Assembly: GCA_031401035.1 (NCBI GenBank)
Contig: JANNRA010000210.1
Location: forward strand, 1 to 35,753
Origin: JANNRA01 sp031401035
GTDB taxonomy: Bacteria > Desulfobacterota > Binatia > HRBIN30 > CADEER01
Direction: 5' to 3'
Length of the DNA stretch: 35,753 bases
This document shows, piece by piece, positions 8,079 through 15,348 of this stretch; the stretch's first letter is position 1; each line of letters opens with the position of its first letter. The notes beneath the pieces are model-generated. The model ran no database searches. It was not told where the DNA came from and saw nothing but the letters and a program-made list of their open reading frames with translations. Both the position numbers and the translations under genes were made by a program.

Positions 8079-8579
8079 CTAGAGACGATTCAGGTAGGTC
8101 TCGGGGGCCGCGTCCGGCTCGCCCGTTGGGCGGAAGTACTTCACGTCGTCGAAGGACCCGGTGCGCTCGTCGTCGGCGCGCCACACCGCCTCGACGCGCA
8201 TGCCCATGCGCACGTCGCCGACCGCGCATTCCTGGATGGCGGCGAAGATCGAGATCGCGGCGCCGTCGAGGGCTACCGAGGCGGCGACGTAGGGGATCTC
8301 CAGATCGCGGCCGATGACCGGGATGTTGACGATGCAGAAGGTGGTGATGACGCCGCGCCCCTCGAGCGCGACGAACTCGGTCGCCGGCGCGAAGCTCTCC
8401 GGCGAATTGACCATCGGCATGACGAAGACCTTGCCGGTCTGCGAGCACTTCGAGCCGATGAACTGCTTGTTCTTCAGGCCGTGGATGGCGCGGGCGCGAT
8501 AGTCGCCGGCGATGTAGCGGTAGGGCAGGTAGACGGTGGTGTCGACGTACTTGACGGGATCCTGCGGCGGCTCGTGCAT
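8079..8579 (-). CDS. DUF35 (OB-fold) protein A
   Basis: This 166-residue protein matches the DUF35/ChsH2-like family. A helical N-terminus with YLPYRYIAGDYRARAIHGLK leads to a rubredoxin-like segment and then an OB-fold (residues about 70-160, EFVALEGRGVITTFCIVNIP onward). The four-cysteine zinc ribbon is degenerate, with only one cysteine in SKCSQTGK, so zinc binding is doubtful. DUF35 proteins bridge thiolase-fold enzymes and their partner acyl-CoA enzymes and channel intermediates. The ATG at 8579 is preceded by AGGGGGAG and lies 15 bases after the upstream DUF35 gene's stop. Confidence 0.8.
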   Translation of the reverse strand: MHEPPQDPVKYVDTTVYLPYRYIAGDYRARAIHGLKNKQFIGSKCSQTGKVFVMPMVNSPESFAPATEFVALEGRGVITTFCIVNIPVIGRDLEIPYVAASVALDGAAISIFAAIQECAVGDVRMGMRVEAVWRADDERTGSFDDVKYFRPTGEPDAAPETYLNRL

Positions 8580-8593
8580 GCGCTCCCCCTGAC

Positions 8594-9055
8594 TCAGGTG
8601 ACGACGCGGAAGGCGGCGATGTCGAGCACGCTGCCCACCCGGTCGGCGTCGGCCTTCCATTCCGCCTGCACGCGCGCCCCGACCCGCACCCGCGCCAGGT
8701 CGTCGCGCACGACATGCGCAAGGGCGGTGTCGGCGCCGTCGAGCTTGACCAGGATGAAGGCGAACGGCTGCTCGAACGGGTGCAGGCGCGCGATCGGCTC
8801 GTGCACGATGGCGGCGGCGGTGATGACGCCAGTGTCCCGCACCGCCACCCAGTCGCCGCAGCTGTGCGCGTCGAGCTCCGAGTAGCCGAGCGGCGGCACG
8901 ACGACGCCCTGCCCCGCCACCCGCTGCCCCCAGATGGTCTTCTGCTCCTTCAGCCCGGCGAGAAAACGCCCGACCGTCTCGCCGGTCGAATGCTTGTAGG
9001 TGAACTCGGTGACGAGCTCCTGGTACATCGGCTCGACCGCCTCTGGCGCCTGCAT
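8594..9055 (-). CDS. DUF35 (OB-fold) protein B, first gene of the operon
   Basis: This 153-residue protein has the same plan as the downstream DUF35 gene: FTYKHSTGETVGRFLAGLKE, a ribbon region (TIWGQRVAGQGVVVPPLGYS) and an OB-fold ending in ADRVGSVLDIAAFRVV. All zinc-ribbon cysteines are missing. The ATG at 9055 has a GGGGGAG Shine-Dalgarno five bases upstream. As first gene of the leftward unit it lies about 47 bases from the palindromic operator at 9102-9115. Having two DUF35 genes and two thiolase-like genes suggests one partner for each. Confidence 0.8.
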   Translation of the reverse strand: MQAPEAVEPMYQELVTEFTYKHSTGETVGRFLAGLKEQKTIWGQRVAGQGVVVPPLGYSELDAHSCGDWVAVRDTGVITAAAIVHEPIARLHPFEQPFAFILVKLDGADTALAHVVRDDLARVRVGARVQAEWKADADRVGSVLDIAAFRVVT

Positions 9056-9090
9056 CGTGCTCCCCCGTGCCGCTTCGGAAATCCCGGTCG

Positions 9091-9119
9091 GGCTACTGCA
9101 CCAAACGGACGTTTGTCAA
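9091..9119 (-). promoter_or_regulatory. Likely promoter of the DUF35/thiolase operon
   Basis: On the minus strand a perfect -35 hexamer TTGACA lies at 9119-9114. With 17-18 bases spacing, the -10 position falls on GTAGCC or TAGCCC near 9096-9090, which is weak. The expected transcription start would leave a leader of roughly 25-30 bases before the ATG at 9055. No competing -35-like box is obvious. The weak -10 means the promoter call rests mainly on the -35 and on the overlapping operator. Confidence 0.5.
9102..9115. promoter_or_regulatory. Palindromic TetR-type operator CAAACGGACGTTTG
   Basis: The 14-base site has perfect 6-base half-sites CAAACG/CGTTTG around a GA centre. It fits the motif known for PsrA/FadR-like TetR regulators of fatty acid degradation, (G/C)AAAC-N2-4-GTTT(G/C). 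It overlaps the end of the -35 box and fills the start of the spacer, so a bound repressor would exclude RNA polymerase. The TetR protein encoded at 4278-4892 in the same operon is the natural candidate to bind it. Confidence 0.6.
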
Positions 9120-9229
9120 TCGACGCCTCGGGTCCTCCAGGATGGGGAGCCCCTCGCTCAGGTGCGGCCGGACCAGTCCTGCGATCCGCGACGTCACGGA
9201 CACAGCCGTGCATGGAGCCACGCTCGCCG

Positions 9230-9310
9230 GGAGCGCGGGCGGCTCGCCCGCTCCTGAATGGAAGGCGCCGCGTCGGCGCTCTCATCGCAGATGCGGGCGG
9301 GCGGCCCGCC
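9230..9310. repeat. Two GC-rich hairpins downstream of bcp
   Basis: A hairpin with 10-base arms and one bulge lies at 9230-9254 (GGAGCG...CGCTCC), and a second at 9296-9310 has arms GGCGGG/CCCGCC. A near copy of the second core (GCGGGCGGCCCGC) occurs at 9861-9873 in front of bcp. The hairpins follow the bcp stop on the minus strand and could end its transcript, but there is no T tract. Otherwise 9120-9335 shows no gene. Confidence 0.45.
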
Positions 9311-9335
9311 TTCCCGGGGTGAGGGGCCCTGCCGA

Positions 9336-9800
9336 TCAGCCGCGCAGCGCTTCGAGGACCTTGCCCGGGTGCAACTCGGCGTTGGCGACCTTGCGCCAAT
9401 GGCGGCGCACCTTGCCGTCCTTGCCGATCCAGACGGTCGAGCGGATGACGCCGGTGACCTTCTTCCCGTACATCATCTTCTCGCCGTAGGCGTCGTACTT
9501 CTCCATCACCTTGCGCTCCGGGTCGGAGAGCAACGGGAAGGGCAGCTTGTACTTACGGGCGAACTTCTCGTGCGACGCCTCACTGTCGGCGGAGACGCCG
9601 AGCACGACGGCGCCGAGCTTCTGCAGCATCTTCCACTCGTCGCGAAAGCCGCACGCCTCCTTGGTGCAACCAGGCGTGTCGTCCTTGGGGTAGAAATAGA
9701 GAATCACGTCCTTGCCGGCGAAGTCCTTCAACGACACCTTGGCGCCGCTGCCGTCGGTCAACGTGAACGCCGGCGCCGCCTTGCCCTCTTCGATTGCCAT
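9336..9800 (-). CDS. bcp: Thioredoxin-dependent peroxiredoxin, Bcp/PrxQ type
   Basis: This 154-residue protein is full length for the Bcp family. It has LTDGSGAKVSLKDFAGKDVI, then YFYPKDDTPGCTKEACGFRD with the peroxidatic and resolving cysteines five residues apart (TPGC and EAC), which is the PrxQ alpha-type arrangement. It reduces hydrogen peroxide and organic peroxides in the cytoplasm using thioredoxin. The start is fixed by AGGAGGG seven bases before the ATG at 9800. It is a single-gene unit. Confidence 0.93.
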   Translation of the reverse strand: MAIEEGKAAPAFTLTDGSGAKVSLKDFAGKDVILYFYPKDDTPGCTKEACGFRDEWKMLQKLGAVVLGVSADSEASHEKFARKYKLPFPLLSDPERKVMEKYDAYGEKMMYGKKVTGVIRSTVWIGKDGKVRRHWRKVANAELHPGKVLEALRG

Positions 9801-9942
9801 GCTGATCCCTCCTTCGACGCCAAGCAGTACCACAGAAACGAACGCGCGCGGAGGTATGCAGCGGGCGGCCCGCGCGCGCTCCCGGTCGCGACCTGCACCG
9901 ATCGGGGTTCCCACAGATGCGGCAGCTCGGTAGTGCTTGATC

Positions 9943-11424
9943 ATGCGCTGCCTGTCCCTCGTCTTCCTCCTCGCCGCCGCCCCGGCCCTCGCCTGCCCGG
10001 GCGACTGCGACGGCAACCGCACGGTGGCCATCGACGAGCTCGTCACCGCCGTGCAGGTGGCGCTCGATGCGGGCGGCGCCGAGCGCTGCGCGGCGGCCGA
10101 CGTCAACGCCGACCAGCGCGTCACGATCGAGGAGCTGATCGCCGCCGTCGGCGCGGCGCTGAGCGGCTGCCCGAGCCGCTGCGGCGACGGCGCCGCGCAG
10201 GCCGACGAGGAGTGCGACGACGGCAATCGCAGCGAAGGCGACGGCTGCAGCGGCCTCTGCGCGCTCGAGGTGGGCGGCGACCCCTGCGCCGGCGTCGCGA
10301 CGCATCCCGGGGCGACGGCGCGCGCGGTGCTGGTGGCGGCGGGGCTGGAGAAGCCGGTGCACGTCGCCGCGGCGCCGCTCGACCCGCGCCGTGTCTTCAT
10401 CGTCGAACAGCCCGGGCGCATTCGCGTCGTCGCCGACGGCGTCCTGCTCGCTGCCCCGTTCCTGGACATCGAAACGCGCGCCTCGTGCTGCCGCGAACGC
10501 GGCCTGCTCAGCGTCGCCTTCCATCCCGACTACGAGCGCAACGGCCGCTTCTTCGTCAATTACACCGACAACGCCGGTTCCACCGTCGTGGCGCGCTACC
10601 GGGTGAGCGCCGACGCCAACCGCGCCGATGCCGACAGCGAGCGCATCCTGCTGACGATCGCGCAGCCGTTCGACAACCACAACGGCGGCCAGCTCGCCTT
10701 CGGCCCCGACGGCTACCTCTACGTCGGCATGGGCGACGGCGGCTCCGGCGGCGACCCGCGCGAGGCCGGGCAGGACGACGACACGCTGCTCGCCAAACTG
10801 CTGCGTCTCGACGTGGACGTGGACGAGCCTCCCTACGTGGCCGTGCCGCCCGACAATCCGCACCTCGGCCGCGGCCTGCCGCTCGACCTGATCTGGGCCA
10901 AGGGGCTGCGCAATCCATGGCGCTTCTCGTTCGACCGCGGCAGCGGCGCGCTGTTCATCGGCGACGTCGGCCAGAACGACTTCGAGGAGATCAGCGTGCA
11001 GCCGGCCGGCAGCCGCGGCGGCGAGAACTATGGCTGGGACGTGTTCGAGGGCTTCGCCTGCTTCGAACCGCCGCCGCCCGCGCCCTTCTGCCCCGACCAG
11101 ATCGCCCCCTTCACAACGCCCGTGCTCGACTACGGCCGCGACGACGGTTGCTCGGTCACCGGCGGTTTCGTCTATCGCGGCTGCGCGCTGCCCGACCTGC
11201 ACGGGCAGTATTTCTTCTCCGACTTCTGCAGCGGCTTCCTGCGCACCTTCGCGCTGGTCGACGGCGTCGTCACCGGCCTGCAGGAGCGCACCGCCGCTCT
11301 CGCCCCCGGCGGCGGCCGTGAGATCGGCGCCGTCTCGAGCTTCGGCGAGGACGCGCGCGGCGAGTTGTACATCGTCGACTACGCCGGCGAGGTCTACCGG
11401 CTGGAGCGCGCCGCAACCGAGTAA
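9943..11424 (+). CDS. Secreted PQQ-type sugar dehydrogenase with dockerin-like and Cys-rich modules
   Basis: This 493-residue protein has a signal peptide (MRCLSLVFLLAAAPALA). A paired EF-hand, dockerin-like module follows at about residues 18-76: GDCDGNRTVAIDELVTAV, then ADVNADQRVTIEELIAAV. A DUF4215/Myxococcus cysteine-rich repeat (CGDGAAQADEECDDGN) lies at about 80-106. A soluble glucose/sorbosone dehydrogenase-type beta-propeller occupies about 118-490, with recognisable GLLSVAFHPDYERNGRFFV, DNHNGGQLAFGPDGYLYVG and GLRNPWRFSFD segments. Such domains oxidise sugars or aldoses with PQQ, calcium-dependent. The ATG at 9943 is preferred over a TTG at 9937 because the signal peptide begins there. 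The real substrate is unknown. Confidence 0.85.
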   Translation: MRCLSLVFLLAAAPALACPGDCDGNRTVAIDELVTAVQVALDAGGAERCAAADVNADQRVTIEELIAAVGAALSGCPSRCGDGAAQADEECDDGNRSEGDGCSGLCALEVGGDPCAGVATHPGATARAVLVAAGLEKPVHVAAAPLDPRRVFIVEQPGRIRVVADGVLLAAPFLDIETRASCCRERGLLSVAFHPDYERNGRFFVNYTDNAGSTVVARYRVSADANRADADSERILLTIAQPFDNHNGGQLAFGPDGYLYVGMGDGGSGGDPREAGQDDDTLLAKLLRLDVDVDEPPYVAVPPDNPHLGRGLPLDLIWAKGLRNPWRFSFDRGSGALFIGDVGQNDFEEISVQPAGSRGGENYGWDVFEGFACFEPPPPAPFCPDQIAPFTTPVLDYGRDDGCSVTGGFVYRGCALPDLHGQYFFSDFCSGFLRTFALVDGVVTGLQERTAALAPGGGREIGAVSSFGEDARGELYIVDYAGEVYRLERAATE

Positions 11425-11433
11425 CCGCCGCCT

Positions 11434-11500
11434 CCAGGCCGCCGCCTCGTGGCCGCCGCCTCGTGGCCGCCGCCTCCTGGCCACCGCCTCCTGGCCACCA
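11434..11500. repeat. Tandem 14-bp repeat GGCCGCCGCCTCGT
   Basis: About four to five head-to-tail copies of a 14-base unit (GGCCGCCGCCTCGT, drifting to GGCCACCGCCTCCT) start some ten bases after the dehydrogenase stop. The drift along the array is gradual, as in slippage-born arrays. It is non-coding in the sense that no real gene overlaps it. Confidence 0.75.
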
Positions 11501-11583
11501 TGGAGGGCGCCCCCCCGTGGGCGCGTGTTCACCCCGGCGCCCCCCACCCCACCCAACCGGCCCCCTGGGGGGGGCGCCCTCCA
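11501..11583. repeat. 16-bp perfect inverted repeat around a C-rich loop
   Basis: The arms 11501-11516 (TGGAGGGCGCCCCCCC) and 11568-11583 are perfect reverse complements, with a 51-base C-rich loop. The element follows immediately after the 14-bp tandem array. It could be a terminator-like hairpin for the dehydrogenase gene or the ends of a small miniature element. Confidence 0.6.
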
Positions 11584-11659
11584 CTCAGGCACCGCGACCC
11601 CCCGTTCAGATCAGGCGCCAAGATCGCCCTCCATTCAGGCACCGAAATCGCCCGTTCAG
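11574..11659. repeat. Imperfect direct repeat, 50-bp period
   Basis: Two copies of a block with the core CTCCAYTCAGGCACCG and the end CCCGTTCAG (about 11574-11609 and 11624-11659) lie exactly 50 bases apart. Together with the two preceding repeats, the whole spacer 11425-11723 is low-complexity repeat DNA with no gene. Confidence 0.6.
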
Positions 11660-11723
11660 CCTGGCGGGGCTTGTCTCAACTAATGATGCTCGGTAGTTCC
11701 TCTAAAGACCGGGGGGAGATTCG

Positions 11724-14288
11724 ATGCGACTGAACACCATGCATGGCCGGACAGCCGGCCTGGGCCTGATCGTCGGCCTGGGCATCGTCTGCGCCGCCGC
11801 CGCGGCGCACGCGCACGGCCAACCGGCCGCGCTCGCCAGCTGGGGTGCCTTCCCGCCCGACGCGTCGCGCTGCCAGCGCGTCCTCAGCCGCGCCACCTCG
11901 GTGTGCATCAGCCAGGTTGGCGTGGCCCGCAACGCCTGCCTCGACACCGCGCTGACCGGCGGCACCTGCGACGAGACGGCGCTCGACGCCGCCGTCGGCG
12001 CCGCCCGCAGCCGCTCGCTCGACCGCCTGCAGCGCGCCTGCACGCTGCCGCAACTGCAGAATCTCGGCTACATCGATCTCTCCGACGCGCAGAAAGACGT
12101 CACCGACGCCTGCCGTCAGCTCGACACCGCCGCCAGCAGCGCCGCCTTCGCCCCGGCGATGGTCGGCGGCTCGATCGCCGCCGTCGACGACAGCACCACC
12201 GCCTGCGTGCAGGCCGGCGCGCGCGAGTCCGCCCGTACCCTGCGCTACGCCATGCGCGCCTACCAGCAGGCCTTCGACCGCATCGCCGCGCTCAACCTCG
12301 AGGCGGCCGAGAAGCAGCGTCTGGTCGACTGGGCGCGCGCCCGCACCGCCCGCGCCCGCGCCGCCCGCGTCGCGGCGATCGCCGCGACCTGCCCCGCCGC
12401 CGCGTTCGAACGCGCCTACGGCCGCGGCGCCGACGCCTTCCTCGCCGGCCTCGCCGAGCAGACCGGCTGCATGACCGGCCTGGTCTACGTGCAGGACGCG
12501 GTCGTCTGCCCGCCCGCCCTGTGCGGCAACGGCATGCAGGAACTCGGCGAGGCGTGCGACGACGGCAACGACTTCGACGGCGACGGCTGCCGCGTCGACT
12601 GCACCGCGACCGACTGCGACGCCTTCGCCAACACCTACGACCTGATCCAGCAGGCGATCTTCGAGAACAAGGGCTGCACCGCCGCCGCCTGCCACGGCGC
12701 CGGCCAGTCGGGCGGCCTCGACCTGCGCGCCGGCGCCTCCTACGACGCCCTCGTCGACCAGCCCTCCAACTACGTCGGCCGCAAGCGCGTCGAGCCAGGC
12801 GACGCCAACCTCAGCCTGCTCTTCCTCAAGCTGGCGGCGAAAACCCAGCCCGACCTCTTCCCCGTCCAGGAGCTCGGCATCGGCACGCCCATGCCGTCGA
12901 TCGGCGCGGCGCTGACCGACGACGAGCTCGAGGCGGTACGCCTGTGGATCTACGCCGCCGCCACCCGCACCGGCTCGGTGCCGGCCGCCGCCTCGCTGCT
13001 CAACGCCTGCCTGCCCGAGCCCGAGCCGATCACCATCAAGCCGCTCGACCCGCTGCCCGCCGGCGCGGGCGTGCAGATGCAGATGCCGCCGTGGACGGTG
13101 AAGACCAAGAGCGAGGACGAGGTCTGCTTCGGCAGCTACTACGACTTCACCGATCAGGTGCCGGCGGAAATGCGCGAGGGCGAGAACTTCTGTTACAACG
13201 TCGAGCAGCTGCGCCAGGATCCGCTCAGCCACCACCTGATCCTGTACCTGTACACCGGCGCGCAGGGCCCCGAGCACCCCGACTGGGGCGGCTTCAGCTG
13301 CGCCGGCGGCCCGCGCGACGGCGCCACCTGCGACCCGACCGACAAGACCGCCTGCGGCGAGGGCGGCTTCTGCATCACCGCCATCAGCTCGAGCATCGCC
13401 TGCAACGGCTTCGGCCCGAACGAGGGGACGCGCGCGGCGGTGCCCTTCGGCGGCGCGCAGGAGACCAATGCCACGAGCAACTTCCCCGACGGGTCGTACC
13501 GCTGCATCCCGCTGAAGGGGATGGTGTGGTGGAACTCGCACGCCTTCAACCTCACCCACATCGACGGGAAGCTGCGCGCCTGGCTGAACTTCACCTTCGC
13601 CAAGCCCGAGGAGCGCCTGTATTTCGCCAACGGCATCTTCGACGTGTCGTCGATCTTCAGGATGAACGTGCCGGCATTCCAGCAGCAGGAGATCTGCAAC
13701 ATCTTCAGATTCCCGGCGAACGCGAACCTGTTCGAACTCACCTCGCACATGCACCAGCGCGGCAAGCGCTGGCGCACCTTCCGCGGCGCCTTCACCTGCC
13801 AGGGGCAGGCGGCCGCCAATGTCGCGTGCGACCCGCTCAACCCGACGCAGTGCAGCGCCGGCGCCACCTGCGCCGCGCCCGACGGGCGCGATGCGATGCA
13901 GAGCCTGATCTACACCAACTTCCTCTACAACGACCCGGTGCAGCTGCGCTTCGACCCGCCGCTGCTCTTCACCGGCACTCAGCCCGAACGCTCGGTGACC
14001 TACTGCGCGCTGTACGACAACGGCTTCGCCGACCCGGCAACGGTGAAGCGCCTGTCGAAGCAGACGCCGAACCCGAACGGCTTCTCGAACTGCACGACGG
14101 CGACCCACTGCGTCAGCGGCCAGCCGCGCGCGGCGTGCAGCGGCGCCGACGCGGAAGCACGCCACCGCTCCTGCGACTCCAGCCCGGGCGCCGGCGACGG
14201 TCTGTGCGATGCCTGCACGCTGCGCGGCGGCGTCACCACCGAAGACGAGATGTTCCTGCTGCTCGGCTCCTACTATGTGAAGCCCTGA
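11724..14288 (+). CDS. Secreted PHM-like copper type II monooxygenase with Cys-rich and cytochrome-like segments
   Basis: This 854-residue protein has a signal peptide (about 1-32, ending AAAAAHAHG). A Cys-containing helical region of unknown type occupies about 40-265, and a DUF4215 repeat (CGNGMQELGEACDDGNDFDG) about 270-298. Next is a cytochrome-like segment, GCTAAACHGAG at 317-327, whose spacing C-x4-C-H is not the usual CxxCH. From about 450 to the end the copper ligands of peptidylglycine hydroxylating monooxygenase can be placed. H503/H504 in SHHLILYLY and H606 in NSHAFNLTH would form CuH. H675/H677 in SHMHQRG and M843 in DEMFLLLGSYY would form CuM. The 606-675 distance is close to that in PHM (172-242). 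It probably hydroxylates a substrate outside the cell with a one-electron donor. Confidence 0.8.
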   Translation: MRLNTMHGRTAGLGLIVGLGIVCAAAAAHAHGQPAALASWGAFPPDASRCQRVLSRATSVCISQVGVARNACLDTALTGGTCDETALDAAVGAARSRSLDRLQRACTLPQLQNLGYIDLSDAQKDVTDACRQLDTAASSAAFAPAMVGGSIAAVDDSTTACVQAGARESARTLRYAMRAYQQAFDRIAALNLEAAEKQRLVDWARARTARARAARVAAIAATCPAAAFERAYGRGADAFLAGLAEQTGCMTGLVYVQDAVVCPPALCGNGMQELGEACDDGNDFDGDGCRVDCTATDCDAFANTYDLIQQAIFENKGCTAAACHGAGQSGGLDLRAGASYDALVDQPSNYVGRKRVEPGDANLSLLFLKLAAKTQPDLFPVQELGIGTPMPSIGAALTDDELEAVRLWIYAAATRTGSVPAAASLLNACLPEPEPITIKPLDPLPAGAGVQMQMPPWTVKTKSEDEVCFGSYYDFTDQVPAEMREGENFCYNVEQLRQDPLSHHLILYLYTGAQGPEHPDWGGFSCAGGPRDGATCDPTDKTACGEGGFCITAISSSIACNGFGPNEGTRAAVPFGGAQETNATSNFPDGSYRCIPLKGMVWWNSHAFNLTHIDGKLRAWLNFTFAKPEERLYFANGIFDVSSIFRMNVPAFQQQEICNIFRFPANANLFELTSHMHQRGKRWRTFRGAFTCQGQAAANVACDPLNPTQCSAGATCAAPDGRDAMQSLIYTNFLYNDPVQLRFDPPLLFTGTQPERSVTYCALYDNGFADPATVKRLSKQTPNPNGFSNCTTATHCVSGQPRAACSGADAEARHRSCDSSPGAGDGLCDACTLRGGVTTEDEMFLLLGSYYVKP

Positions 14289-14308
14289 GGGCGCGGCGAT
14301 CCGACCTC

Positions 14309-14329
14309 CCCTCTCCCGTCGGGAGAGGG
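14309..14329. terminator. REP-like hairpin between convergent genes
   Basis: A perfect 9-bp stem CCCTCTCCC/GGGAGAGGG with loop GTC lies exactly between the copper monooxygenase stop and the stop of the convergent BKACE gene. With its flank TCAGGGTGAGGGG it is the same repeat type as the pair at 16422-16522. It could terminate transcription from both sides, though no T tract follows. Confidence 0.6.
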
Positions 14330-15235
14330 TCAGGGTGAGGGGATGCCGCTCGGCAGATCGAGCAGACGCGCCGTCTCGGCACACGAAGCCACCTCGCGTC
14401 CGGTGGCACGCACCAGCGCCGCGGCTTCCAGCACCAGTTCCGCGTTCGACGGCTCGCGCTCGCCGGCGTAGTCCTCGAGGCCGACGCGCAGATGGCCGCC
14501 GCGCTCGAGAGCCAGGCGCGCCAGACCGGAGGCCACCACGTCGCCACCGACCACCGCCACCGCCCACGGCAGCGGGCAGTCGCCGAGCAGTTCGAGGTAG
14601 GCCGCCAGCGCCGTGCGCGTCGGCGGCAGCCCGAAGCTGACGCCGGGCCGCGGTCCGGGCAGGTAGTCGGCCGCGCCGCCGAAGTAGAGCTTTACGAAGG
14701 CGCCGCGCGGCAGACGTCCGGCCCGCCACCAGGCCAGCACGACGCGCAGGAAGCCGGGCTCGAAGATGGCGATGCTCGGCCCGAGGCGGTGCTGCTCGGC
14801 CAGCGCGACCATGTGGCGCGTGTCATTGAACGTGTTGGCGTACACGAAATCGAGACCGCCCCCCGGCAGGCCGTCGTCGCCGAGGCTGCCGAGGTTCACC
14901 GAGCCCGGGTCGAACAGGCTCTGCCGCATGCCGCAGCGCTCGGCGAGCAGGCCGATGTGCGCATAGCGCTCCATCACGTCGGTGCCGGCGCCGACGGTCG
15001 GATAGAGGATCGCGTCGGGCCGCGCCGCCAACAGCGGCCGCCAGCCCTCGAGGTAGCGCGCCGCCGCCGCCGCGCCGCCGCTGAACTGGTCGATGTGGTT
15101 GTGGACGATCGCCGCGCCGGCGCAGAGACAGGCCAGCCCGTCGGCGGCGATCTCCTCCGGCGCGCACGGCACCTGCGCGCCGCGGCTCTTGCTGGCGATG
15201 CCGTTGATGGCGGCCTCGATGATGACTGGGGTCAT
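14330..15235 (-). CDS. BKACE-family (DUF849) beta-keto acid cleavage enzyme
   Basis: This 301-residue TIM-barrel protein starts MTPVIIEAAINGIASKSRGA, the typical opening of the DUF849/Kce family. It has the zinc-binding HNH motif at H45/H47 and a late VGLEDY motif with the third ligand glutamate. BKACE enzymes condense a beta-keto acid with acetyl-CoA, giving acetoacetate and a CoA ester; the Kce member acts in lysine fermentation. The exact keto acid cannot be predicted. The ATG at 15235 is the start of the conserved region. The gene stands divergent to the phosphotransferase gene with about 110 bases between, which must hold both promoters. Confidence 0.85.
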   Translation of the reverse strand: MTPVIIEAAINGIASKSRGAQVPCAPEEIAADGLACLCAGAAIVHNHIDQFSGGAAAAARYLEGWRPLLAARPDAILYPTVGAGTDVMERYAHIGLLAERCGMRQSLFDPGSVNLGSLGDDGLPGGGLDFVYANTFNDTRHMVALAEQHRLGPSIAIFEPGFLRVVLAWWRAGRLPRGAFVKLYFGGAADYLPGPRPGVSFGLPPTRTALAAYLELLGDCPLPWAVAVVGGDVVASGLARLALERGGHLRVGLEDYAGEREPSNAELVLEAAALVRATGREVASCAETARLLDLPSGIPSP

Positions 15236-15348
15236 GGTCGGCGTGCACGGCACGGCTCCCGCCGTTCCGACGCGGATGCTGTAGCACGGAGGACGCGGGC
15301 CCGACATCGGTTGCGGGGCCGTGCGCGACATCTGCTAGACGCTCGCGC

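Noticed and set aside
11434..11500. CRISPR array
   Set aside because: The 14-base units are directly tandem, with no spacers of constant length and no cas genes nearby.
9580..11592. Long minus-strand open frame opposite the PQQ-type dehydrogenase
   Set aside because: It is a composition-driven shadow. It overlaps the real bcp start in a different frame and shows no protein-like features.
11676..14729. Very long minus-strand open frame (over 1000 codons) antisense to the copper monooxygenase gene
   Set aside because: It is a GC-rich shadow: its translation is low-complexity Gly/Ala/Val/Arg without motifs, whereas the plus-strand frame has a signal peptide and all copper ligands.
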